From Inquilinus limosus DSM 16000 (lineage in GTDB: Bacteria; Pseudomonadota; Alphaproteobacteria; DSM-16000; Inquilinaceae): a stretch of DNA of 64,000 nt. The notes beneath the pieces were generated by a model. That model searched no databases. It was not told where the DNA came from and was given only the letters and a program-made list of their open reading frames with translations. The stretch spans positions 248,001 through 312,000 of the forward strand of contig NZ_AUHM01000006.1 in NCBI RefSeq assembly GCF_000423185.1. The letters run 5' to 3'. This document shows positions 18,508-26,252 of this stretch, one piece after another. Position numbers and translations under genes: made by a program. Every line of letters starts with the position of its first letter. The first letter of the stretch is position 1.

Positions 18508-20013
18508 TCACCCCGCCTGTCGGCCGCCGTGCCGCTGGGCCCGGACCAACCGCGCCATCAGCTGGATGCCGGGCTCGATGCGGTCGACCGGGATGGCGGA
18601 ATAGCCGAGCCGCACGACGTTCTCCGGCGGCACCGGGTGGTCGAAGAACACGGCGCCGGGGTCGAACAGCAGGCCCTGTGGCGCGGCCGCAGCGGCGACG
18701 GCGTTCATCGACACGTCGGCCGGCCCCTCGGCCCAGAGGGCGGAGCCGCCGGCCGGCAACCGGAACTCGAATTCGGGCAGATGGGTGCGCAGCCCGTCCC
18801 CGATCGCCGCGACGCGCTCGCGATAGGCGGCGATCAGCCGCTTGATCGCAGCGTCATGGTGGCCGAGCTGCAGGAACAGCGCCACCGCGCGCTGATTGTT
18901 GGCCGGTGGGTGCCGTGCCATCAGCCGCCGCATCGCCCGGGCTTCGGCGATGAATTCCGGCGCCGCCACCACGAAGCCCAGCCGCAGCCCGGGGGCCAGG
19001 GTCTTCGACACGCTGCCGACATAGATCACCCGCTCGTCGCGGTCGAGCGCCTTGAGCGCCGGGGTAGCCTCGCCGACGAAGGTCAGCTCGCTGTCGTAGT
19101 CGTCCTCCACGATCACCAGATCATGCGCCGCCGCCGCCTGCAGCAGTTCCTGCCGGCGGGCTAGCGGCATGGTCACGGTGGTCGGGTTCTGATGGCTCGG
19201 CTGTACGAACAGCATGTCGCATCCGGCCAGGTTGCCGCTCGGCTTCAGCCCGTGATGGTCCATCGGCAGGCCGACGACCCGCGCGCCGAACTGCCGGCAC
19301 AGGTTGCGGATATCGGGATAGCCGGGCTGCTCGATCCCGGCCGTCTTCTCCGGCCCCAGCAGCAGTGCGGCGGCGAGAAACAGCGCCTGCTGCGCCCCCA
19401 TCGTGACCAGGATCTGCTCCGGCGACACCCAGATGCCGCGGCGCGGCAGCACCCGCTTCTGCAGCTGCTCGATCAGCAGCGGGTCGTCGGCGTCGACATG
19501 GTCGCCGGCCCATTCGCGGATGGTGACGGAGCGCAGCGTCAGCTGCACCACCTCGCGCCATTCCGCGATCGGGAACAGGGTCGGGTCCGGCTGGCCGTAG
19601 ACGAAGGGGAAGCGGTAGTTGAACCAGTCGACCGGCTTCATCACGTGCCGGGTGCGGGACGGGCGGCTCACCAGCCGCCCGGTCCAGTCCGGCCGCCGCA
19701 CCGGCGGGTCGGGCCGCACCCCCGCCGCCCGCGCCGCATTGTCCAGCGCCGCCGGATGGACCATGTGCCGCGACCGGCTGTGCGCGGTGATGAAGCCTTC
19801 CTGGGTCAGCTGGTCATAGGCCAGGATCACCGTGTTGCGGCTGATGTCCAGGATCTCGGACAGCCGGCGCGACGACGGCAGCTCGGTGCCCGGCGGCAGC
19901 CGCCGGTCCAGCACCGCCTGGGCGATGGCACCGCGCAGCTGCGCCTGCAAGGTCAGGTCCGGCCGGCGCGACAGCGTCAGCAACTGCCGCCACAGGATAT
20001 CGTCGGCCGCCAC
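18508..20013 (-). CDS. MocR/GabR-type regulator (GntR wHTH fused to aminotransferase fold)
   Basis: 501 residues. The N-terminal GntR winged helix is at residues 22-90 ('LPSSRRLSEILDISRNTVI'), followed by a linker and a fold-type I aminotransferase domain. PLP contacts are intact: 'EDDYDSE' (residues 303-309) and the internal aldimine lysine K337 in 'VGSVSKTLAPGLRLGF'. Such regulators sense PLP adducts of amino compounds (GABA, taurine, pyridoxal). The overall sequence style is close to TauR/GabR proteins. Four direct repeats upstream are the probable binding sites. No obvious amino-compound operon is adjacent, so the controlled genes are uncertain. Confidence 0.92.
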   Translation of the reverse strand: MAADDILWRQLLTLSRRPDLTLQAQLRGAIAQAVLDRRLPPGTELPSSRRLSEILDISRNTVILAYDQLTQEGFITAHSRSRHMVHPAALDNAARAAGVRPDPPVRRPDWTGRLVSRPSRTRHVMKPVDWFNYRFPFVYGQPDPTLFPIAEWREVVQLTLRSVTIREWAGDHVDADDPLLIEQLQKRVLPRRGIWVSPEQILVTMGAQQALFLAAALLLGPEKTAGIEQPGYPDIRNLCRQFGARVVGLPMDHHGLKPSGNLAGCDMLFVQPSHQNPTTVTMPLARRQELLQAAAAHDLVIVEDDYDSELTFVGEATPALKALDRDERVIYVGSVSKTLAPGLRLGFVVAAPEFIAEARAMRRLMARHPPANNQRAVALFLQLGHHDAAIKRLIAAYRERVAAIGDGLRTHLPEFEFRLPAGGSALWAEGPADVSMNAVAAAAAPQGLLFDPGAVFFDHPVPPENVVRLGYSAIPVDRIEPGIQLMARLVRAQRHGGRQAG

Positions 20014-20072
20014 GCGTCCCCCACAGCATCATCCGTGGTCCTGAATAAGATCGTATTTCGCCCCCTGGTGCA

Positions 20073-20153
20073 ATCTGGACTCATCGATAGAGGGCATCTG
20101 GACCCATCGCCGCCGCATCTGGCCCCATCGGTTTGCCCGATCTGGACCTAACC
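20073..20153. promoter_or_regulatory. Four phased direct repeats, candidate MocR operator array
   Basis: Four copies of a 14-bp unit close to ATCTGGACCCATCG occur in the same orientation at 20073-20086, 20096-20109, 20117-20130 and 20140-20153, with start spacings of 23, 21 and 23 bp, about two helical turns. The fourth copy reads CTGGACCTAA at its core, which matches, from memory, the direct repeat bound by TauR of Rhodobacter capsulatus. The array lies 60-140 bp upstream of the MocR-type gene and 120 bp upstream of the divergent RTX gene. Confidence 0.72.
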
Positions 20154-20275
20154 AGGTATGCGCAACGTCTGATAAATCCCGTCCACTGCGATCTGCCCCG
20201 GTCCCGAGGGGCGCATTCGACGCTCGGCCGCTCCCGCAAGAAGGGCGGCTCCGACCCGACAGTGGAGGACGTTCC

Positions 20276-23200
20276 GTGACCCAGACCCTCAACGGCACCC
20301 CCGGCAACGACACCCTCACCGGGACCGACCCGGGCAATGCGGCCAACCCGGACGGCATCGACATCATCAATGGCAGCGCCGGCGATGACACGCTGAACGG
20401 CCTCGGCGGCAACGACACCATCCAGGGCGGCCTGGGCGCCGACACCATGAATGGCGGCGACGGCATCGACACGCTCAGCTTCGCCAATGCCACCGCGGGC
20501 GTCGGGCTGGCCTTGAACGCCTTCGGCGCCGCGGGCGAAGCCGTGGGCGACATCATGAGCGGCTTCGAGAATGTGATCGGCACCGCCTTCGGCGACCAGA
20601 TCGCCGGCGACGGCGGAAACAACGTGATCGATACCGCCGGCGGCAACGACTACATCCAGCTCAGCGGCGGTGCCGACACGATGATCGCCGGCGACGGCTA
20701 CGACATCCTCGATGGCCGCGTCTACGGTGCGGCTATCGACGTCAACCTGACCACCGGGGTCGGGCAGGGCGGGACCGCGGGCTGCACCTTCTCCGGCTTC
20801 GAGCTGGTCCTGGGCACCGGCTTCAACGACATCCAGACCGCCAACCTGAACATCGGCACCGGCCTGGCTGGGTTCGACGGCGCCGACACGCTCAACGGCG
20901 CCAATGGCGACGATGCCCTGTACGGCGACAACTTCGCCGGCATGGTCGTCACCGGCGGCGCCGACACGCTGAACGGCGGGGCCGGCAGCGACGTTCTCGA
21001 AGGCGGCCAGTTCGGCGATGTGCTGAACGGCGGTGCCGGGGTCGACAGCATCAACTACTACGGTTCCGGCGCCGCAGTGGCCATCAACCTGGCCACCGGG
21101 GCCGCATCCGGCGGCGAGGCCCAGGGCGACACGCTGATCGACATCGAGAACGTCAACGGCTCGGGCTTCGCCGACGTTCTGACCGGCAGCGCCGTGGTCA
21201 ACAGCCTCTTCGGCTATGAGGGCAACGACCTGCTCGACGGCGGCGCCGGGGCCGATAGCCTGGACGGCGGCAACGGCACCGACCAAGTGACCTATGCCCA
21301 GGCGACCGGCGGGGTCGCCGTCAACCTGGCCCTCGGCAGCGGCCTGGGCAACATCGCCCAGGGCGACACGCTGACCAATATCGAGAACGCCACCGGCTCG
21401 GCCTTCAACGACATCCTGTTCGGCAACGGCGTGGTCAACGTGCTGGACGGCGGCAACGGCAACGATCTGCTCGATGGCGGCGCCGGGGCAGACACGCTGA
21501 ACGGCGGCGCCGGCACCGACACGGCGAGCTATGCCCAGTCGAACGCCGGGATCACCGCCGACCTCACCTTCGGCGGGAATTCGGGTGGCGACGCCCAGGG
21601 CGATACGCTGACCGGCATCGAGAACCTGATCGGCTCGGCCTTCGCCGACACCCTCCGCGGCGATGCCGGGGCCAACGCCATCGACGGCGGCGCCGGCGAC
21701 GACCAGATCGCCAGCTATGGCGGTGCCGATGTCATCAATGGCGGCGCGGGCATCGATACGGTCTATTACGACACCGCGGCGGTGACCGTTGACCTGGCCA
21801 CCGGCCAGGGCTTCGGCGGCGACGCCCAGGGCGACACCTTCCAGAACATCGAGAACGTCGTCGGCTCGGCCTTCAACGATACCCTGATCGGTGACGCCGG
21901 CGCCAACTCGCTCAGCGGCGGCGACGGTAACGACACGATCCGCTCCGGCGCGGGGAACGACGTCATCAGCGGCGGCAATGGCAACGACGCGATCAACGCT
22001 TATAGCGGCACCGACGCCATCAACGGCGGCGCGGGCATCGATACGGTCTATTACGACAGCTCGACCGTCGGGGTGCTCATCAACCTGGCCACCGGCACCG
22101 GCGCGGGCGGCGATGCCCAGGGCGACACGCTGTCGGGCGTCGAGAACCTCATCGGCTCGGCCTTCAACGACACCCTGATCGGGGACGGCGGCGCCAATTC
22201 GCTTGCCGGCGGCGGTGGCGACGACACGCTCCGCGGTGGCGCCGGGGCCGACGCCCTCAACGGCGGCGCCGGCAATGACACAGCGAGCTATGCCGGGTCC
22301 GCCGCCGCCGTCTCGATCGACCTGCGCAATGGCGGCGCCTCCGGCGGCGACGCCCAGGGCGACACGCTGACCAGCATCGAGAATGTCATCGGCTCCGACC
22401 TCGCCGACAACCTGATCGGCAATGCCGACAAGAACCGAATCGAGGGCGGCGCCGGGAACGACGCCATGGCCGGAGAGGCCGGTGCTGATGCCCTGATCGG
22501 CGGCGACGGCGTCGACACGGCCTGGTACAACAACTCGACTGTCGCCGTCTCGATCGACCTCCGGAGCGGCACCGGCGCGGGCGGCGACGCCCAGGGCGAC
22601 ACGCTGAGCGGGATCGAGAACGTCGTCGGCTCCGGCCTTGCCGACAACCTGATCGGCAATGCCGGCGCCAACAGGATCGACGGCGGCGCCGGCAATGATG
22701 CTATGGCCGGGGAAGCCGGTGCGGACGCCCTGATCGGCGGCGCCGGCATCGACACGGCCTGGTACAACAACTCGACCGTCGGGGTGACCGTCAATCTGGC
22801 CAGCGGCACCGGCGCGGGCGGTGACGCCCAGGGCGACACGCTGTCGGGCATCGAGAACCTCGTCGGCTCGGCCTTCAACGACATGCTCATCGGCGACGAC
22901 GGCGCCAATTCGCTCACCGGCGGCGACGGCGACGACACGCTCCGTTCCGGCGCGGGGAACGACGTCGTCAGCGGTGGCAACGGCAACGACCTGATCAACG
23001 CCTATAGCGGCGCCGACGCCATCAACGGCGGCGCGGGCGTCGACACGGTCTATTACGATGCCTCGGCCGTCGGCGTCACGATCGACCTAGCCGCCAACAC
23101 CGCCTCCGGCGGAGACGCCGAGGGCGACACGCTGTCCGGCATCGAGAACCTCGTCGGGTCGGCCTTGGCCGACCGGCTGTTCGGCAATGGCGGCGCCAAT

Positions 23201-24304
23201 GCGCTGAGTGGCGCGGCGGGCGATGACTCCCTGCATGGCGGTGCCGGGGCCGACGCTCTCGACGGCGGGGCCGGGTCGGACTTCGCCAGCTACCGGGGTT
23301 CGGTCGCGGCGGTCACGGTCAACTTGCTGGCCGGCACCGCCTCCGGCGGCGACGCCCAGGGCGACACCCTGACCGGCATCGAGAACCTGTATGGGTCGAG
23401 CCTCGACGATCAGCTCACCGGCAGCGACGTCCGCAACATCATCGGCGGCGGGAACGGCAACGACAGCATCGCGGGCAACGGCGGCGATGATTCCCTGTCA
23501 GGCGAGGGCGGCAACGACAGCCTCGATGGTGGTGACGGTGCCGATCGCCTCGTCGGCGGCGCCGGGGTCGACACCATCCATGGTGGCACCGGCAACGACT
23601 CGGTCGACGCCGGCAGCGAGAACGACCAGGTCTTCGGCGGGACCGGCCATGATGCCGTTTATGGCGGCGTCGGCGACGACGAGATCGACGGCGGCGACGG
23701 CAACGACACGCTCGAAGGAAATGGCGGGGCCGACGCGCTGGCCGGCGGGGCTGGGATCGACACGGCGAGCTATGCCAGCTCGGCCGCCGGGGTGACGGTC
23801 AACCTGGCGGCCGGAGCGCTCGCAGGCGGGGACGCCCAGGGCGATACGTTCAGCGGCATCGAGCAAGTCATGGGCTCGGGCTTCGCCGACACACTGACCG
23901 GCGATGCCAACGCCAATACCCTGTGGGGCATGGCCGGCGACGACGTGCTCACCGGCGGTGGCGGCGGCGACGCGCTGAAGGGCGGCGCCGGCAGCGACCG
24001 CTTCGTCTACGCGGCGGTATCCGACAGCGCGATCTCCGGCCTCGGCAAGGACACGATCGCCGACTTCACGGCTGGCGACAGGATCGATCTGTCGGCGATC
24101 GACGCTGACGGCAACGCTGCCAATGGCGACACCGCCTTCACCTTCGGCACCGGCGACTTCACCCGCCAGGCCGGCGAGATCCGCATCGTCACCGCCGGAT
24201 CAGTGCAGGTGGTCTATGCCGACGTCAACGGCGACAAGGTCCCGGACTTTGCCATCAACGTCATCTCCGACCACGCCCTCACCGCGGCGGATTTCGTGCT
24301 GTAG
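20276..24304 (+). CDS. Giant RTX (hemolysin-type calcium-binding repeat) secreted protein
   Basis: 1342 residues from a GTG with GGAGG 7 bp upstream. Almost the whole protein is built of glycine- and aspartate-rich nonapeptides ('GGAGNDTL'-like, Ca2+-binding beta-rolls) arranged in about 13 larger modules. Each module joins a beta-strand stretch ('VNLATGxxxGGDAQGDTLxGIENL') to a roll of several nonapeptides. The last 110 residues ('DTIADFTAGDRIDLSAID', ending 'AADFVL') match the serralysin-type C-terminal domain with a type I secretion signal. No enzymatic domain is visible and no type I secretion genes are within the window. Some modules are nearly identical at DNA level, suggesting expansion by unequal recombination. 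Probable surface or matrix protein. Confidence 0.9.
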   Translation: MTQTLNGTPGNDTLTGTDPGNAANPDGIDIINGSAGDDTLNGLGGNDTIQGGLGADTMNGGDGIDTLSFANATAGVGLALNAFGAAGEAVGDIMSGFENVIGTAFGDQIAGDGGNNVIDTAGGNDYIQLSGGADTMIAGDGYDILDGRVYGAAIDVNLTTGVGQGGTAGCTFSGFELVLGTGFNDIQTANLNIGTGLAGFDGADTLNGANGDDALYGDNFAGMVVTGGADTLNGGAGSDVLEGGQFGDVLNGGAGVDSINYYGSGAAVAINLATGAASGGEAQGDTLIDIENVNGSGFADVLTGSAVVNSLFGYEGNDLLDGGAGADSLDGGNGTDQVTYAQATGGVAVNLALGSGLGNIAQGDTLTNIENATGSAFNDILFGNGVVNVLDGGNGNDLLDGGAGADTLNGGAGTDTASYAQSNAGITADLTFGGNSGGDAQGDTLTGIENLIGSAFADTLRGDAGANAIDGGAGDDQIASYGGADVINGGAGIDTVYYDTAAVTVDLATGQGFGGDAQGDTFQNIENVVGSAFNDTLIGDAGANSLSGGDGNDTIRSGAGNDVISGGNGNDAINAYSGTDAINGGAGIDTVYYDSSTVGVLINLATGTGAGGDAQGDTLSGVENLIGSAFNDTLIGDGGANSLAGGGGDDTLRGGAGADALNGGAGNDTASYAGSAAAVSIDLRNGGASGGDAQGDTLTSIENVIGSDLADNLIGNADKNRIEGGAGNDAMAGEAGADALIGGDGVDTAWYNNSTVAVSIDLRSGTGAGGDAQGDTLSGIENVVGSGLADNLIGNAGANRIDGGAGNDAMAGEAGADALIGGAGIDTAWYNNSTVGVTVNLASGTGAGGDAQGDTLSGIENLVGSAFNDMLIGDDGANSLTGGDGDDTLRSGAGNDVVSGGNGNDLINAYSGADAINGGAGVDTVYYDASAVGVTIDLAANTASGGDAEGDTLSGIENLVGSALADRLFGNGGANALSGAAGDDSLHGGAGADALDGGAGSDFASYRGSVAAVTVNLLAGTASGGDAQGDTLTGIENLYGSSLDDQLTGSDVRNIIGGGNGNDSIAGNGGDDSLSGEGGNDSLDGGDGADRLVGGAGVDTIHGGTGNDSVDAGSENDQVFGGTGHDAVYGGVGDDEIDGGDGNDTLEGNGGADALAGGAGIDTASYASSAAGVTVNLAAGALAGGDAQGDTFSGIEQVMGSGFADTLTGDANANTLWGMAGDDVLTGGGGGDALKGGAGSDRFVYAAVSDSAISGLGKDTIADFTAGDRIDLSAIDADGNAANGDTAFTFGTGDFTRQAGEIRIVTAGSVQVVYADVNGDKVPDFAINVISDHALTAADFVL

Positions 24305-24322
24305 CCGCCCTGCCTGGACGCC

Positions 24323-25102
24323 TCAGTGGAACAGCCGGGCGGCGAGCTGCAGGGCGGTGCTGATGCCCAGGCGTTCATAGGCCCGGCGGCGATAGGTCAG
24401 CACGCTGGTCGGCCGGATGCCGAGGTCGAGGCCGATGCCCTCGGCGGTCATGCCGATCACCGTGCGGGCGCAGACCGCGCGCTCGCGCTCGGTCAGGGCC
24501 GGGCAGAGGCTGCGCAGCCGTGCCTCGACCGCGGCAGCTGAGCCCGGCCCCGGCCGGTCGGCGCCCAAGGTCCGGCCATGGGCCTCGATCAGCGGCAGCA
24601 GGACCCGCCCGAGGGCGCGGAGATGCTGCGCCTCGCCGTCGGAAAAGGCGCCTGTTCCGCCATGGCGGAACAGGCTGAGCGTGATCCAGCCGCCGCGGCC
24701 GGGACGCAGGATCGACAGCTTCTCGGCGAAGCCGGGCCGGGCGTAGCAGTCGCGCCGGTAGTCGCGGTCGGCGATGTCGTCCGGCCGCACCCGCAGGCAC
24801 AGCCCGCCGCGCTCGCCGCCGGCCCGGAACACGCTGTTCAGCGGATCCAAGCGGAAATAGTGGCGGCGATAGGCTTCGGCCCGTCCGCCGGCCTGGCGCT
24901 CGGCCCCGGCGGAGAGGATGACCGAGGGCATCGCGCCGCCCTCCGCCCGATGGAAGGCGAAGATCTCCTCCACCCCCGCCACGGCACCGAGGGCGTCCAG
25001 CACGACCGGCCCGAAATCCGGCGTGCCCAGAGCGTCGACGATGCCGGCGTAGAGTTCGACATCCCACAGCCCGTCGGGCGCTTCGGCCTCGATCCGCTGC
25101 AT
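24323..25102 (-). CDS. LuxR-type transcriptional regulator
   Basis: 259 residues from the ATG at 25102, which has GGAGGAGAG directly upstream; a longer frame runs into the preceding gene and is not supported. The C-terminal LuxR helix-turn-helix is clear ('LTERERAVCARTVIGMTAEG', 'LGIRPTSVLTYRRRAYERLG'). The N-terminal 180 residues look like a PAS/GAF-like sensor but lack the tryptophan and tyrosine pattern of acyl-homoserine-lactone binders. It lies 58 bp downstream of the MBL-fold gene, same direction, and likely regulates the monooxygenase island. Confidence 0.88.
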   Translation of the reverse strand: MQRIEAEAPDGLWDVELYAGIVDALGTPDFGPVVLDALGAVAGVEEIFAFHRAEGGAMPSVILSAGAERQAGGRAEAYRRHYFRLDPLNSVFRAGGERGGLCLRVRPDDIADRDYRRDCYARPGFAEKLSILRPGRGGWITLSLFRHGGTGAFSDGEAQHLRALGRVLLPLIEAHGRTLGADRPGPGSAAAVEARLRSLCPALTERERAVCARTVIGMTAEGIGLDLGIRPTSVLTYRRRAYERLGISTALQLAARLFH

Positions 25103-25115
25103 CTCTCCTCCCTCG

Positions 25116-25131
25116 CGGGTGACTTCACCCG
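25116..25131. promoter_or_regulatory. 16-bp palindrome upstream of the LuxR-type gene
   Basis: CGGGTGA (25116-25122) and TCACCCG (25125-25131) are perfect inverted repeats around a 2-bp centre, 13 bp before the LuxR-type start codon. It could be an operator for autoregulation; a short hairpin in the leader is the alternative. Confidence 0.4.
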
Positions 25132-25160
25132 ATCCCGGGTGGGAGCCTAGCACATCGCGC

Positions 25161-26111
25161 CTAGCCCTGCAGGGCGGCCCACATCTCCCGGTCGCGCGCG
25201 GCGGTCCAGATCCGCGGCGTGTCGATGCCCAGCGCCTCGTCATAGGCGCGGGCGACGTTGAAGGGCAGGCAGTGCTCGTAGATGGCATAGCTGGCGAATT
25301 TCGGGTCGCAGGCGGCCCGGCAGGCCTCCCACGCCTCCTTCAGCGAGCCGCCGCGTGCCGCCACCCGGGCCACGGGACGGTAGGTGCTGAGGATGAAGTC
25401 GCGGGTCAGCTCCAGCGCCTCGGCCACCTTGGCAGTGCCGACCAGGGCGTCGCCGCGGCCGGGCGACAGCGCCTCAGGCCCGAGGGCCGCGATGGCGTCC
25501 AGCGTCCCAGGCCAGTCGTTGAAGTGGGCGTCGCCGCAATAGCAGGCGGAGCGGTATTCGACGATGTCGCCGGAGAACATCACCCCGGCATCCGGCACCC
25601 AGGCGACGATGTCGCCGGCGGTGTGGGCGCGGCCGAGATGCAGCAGGTCGACCCGGCGGCGGCCGAGATGAATGGTCATGCGGTCCTTGAAGGTCACCGT
25701 CGGCCAGGTCAGGCCGGGGATCGACTCCGCCGCCTGGAACAGGCGCGGGAAGCGGCCGAACTCGGAGTCCCAGTCCTCCTGGCCGCGCTCATGGATCATC
25801 GCCCGGCAGGTCTCCGAGGCGACGATCTCGCTGGCGCCGTAGGCCGAGGCGCCGAGCACCCGCACCGCGTGGTAGTGGCTCAGCACGACGTATTTGATCG
25901 GTTTGTCGGTGACGCCGCGGATCCGCTCGATCACCTTCCGCGCCATCACCGGCGTCGCCTGGGCGTCGACCACCATGACGCTGTCGTCGCCGATGATCAC
26001 GCCGGTGTTCGGATCGCCCTCGGCGGTGAAGGCGTAGAGCCCGTCGCCGAGCTGGGTGAAGGAGATCGACTTCTCGGCGAGGTCGCCGGCCGAGGCGAAG
26101 GTCTTGGTCAT
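25161..26111 (-). CDS. MBL-fold protein with altered metal-binding motif
   Basis: 316 residues from the ATG at 26111, the start that leaves a free divergent promoter region. The fold is recognisable ('VIIGDDSVMVVDAQATP', 'YVVLSHYHAVRVLGAS', 'HTAGDIVAWVPDAGVMFSGD'), but the canonical HxHxDH is HYHAVR, so the aspartate and the last histidine of the motif are replaced while the first two histidines remain. I recall the string HYHAVR from a subfamily found with flavin monooxygenases, so it is probably a conserved variant and not a decayed gene. It may bind one metal or act on a different substrate. It is divergent from the monooxygenase gene. Confidence 0.85.
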   Translation of the reverse strand: MTKTFASAGDLAEKSISFTQLGDGLYAFTAEGDPNTGVIIGDDSVMVVDAQATPVMARKVIERIRGVTDKPIKYVVLSHYHAVRVLGASAYGASEIVASETCRAMIHERGQEDWDSEFGRFPRLFQAAESIPGLTWPTVTFKDRMTIHLGRRRVDLLHLGRAHTAGDIVAWVPDAGVMFSGDIVEYRSACYCGDAHFNDWPGTLDAIAALGPEALSPGRGDALVGTAKVAEALELTRDFILSTYRPVARVAARGGSLKEAWEACRAACDPKFASYAIYEHCLPFNVARAYDEALGIDTPRIWTAARDREMWAALQG

Positions 26112-26164
26112 GGGCGGTCCTCCCGCGTTGTTCCGGTCAGCATAGGCCGGCGGCGCCGTCTCCG

Positions 26165-26186
26165 CTGTCCTCAGATCTGAGGACAG
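26165..26186. promoter_or_regulatory. Perfect 22-bp palindrome in divergent promoter region
   Basis: CTGTCCTCAGA at 26165-26175 is followed directly by its exact complement at 26176-26186. It is centred between the divergent MBL-fold gene (start 26111) and flavin monooxygenase gene (start 26253). The CAGATCTG centre recalls lux/tra boxes bound by LuxR-type regulators, and a LuxR-type gene belongs to this island. Operator function is inferred from symmetry and position. Confidence 0.65.
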
Positions 26187-26252
26187 ACGGGGTTCGATCT
26201 CCGGACCATCCTGGGCGAACGGCCGAGGAGAGCCGGAGCAGGGGAGGGGCTT

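Noticed and set aside
20276-24304. Repeated DNA inside the RTX gene as a possible CRISPR or satellite array
   Set aside because: The repeats keep reading frame and encode calcium-binding nonapeptides; unit length and spacing vary, and no cas genes are present.
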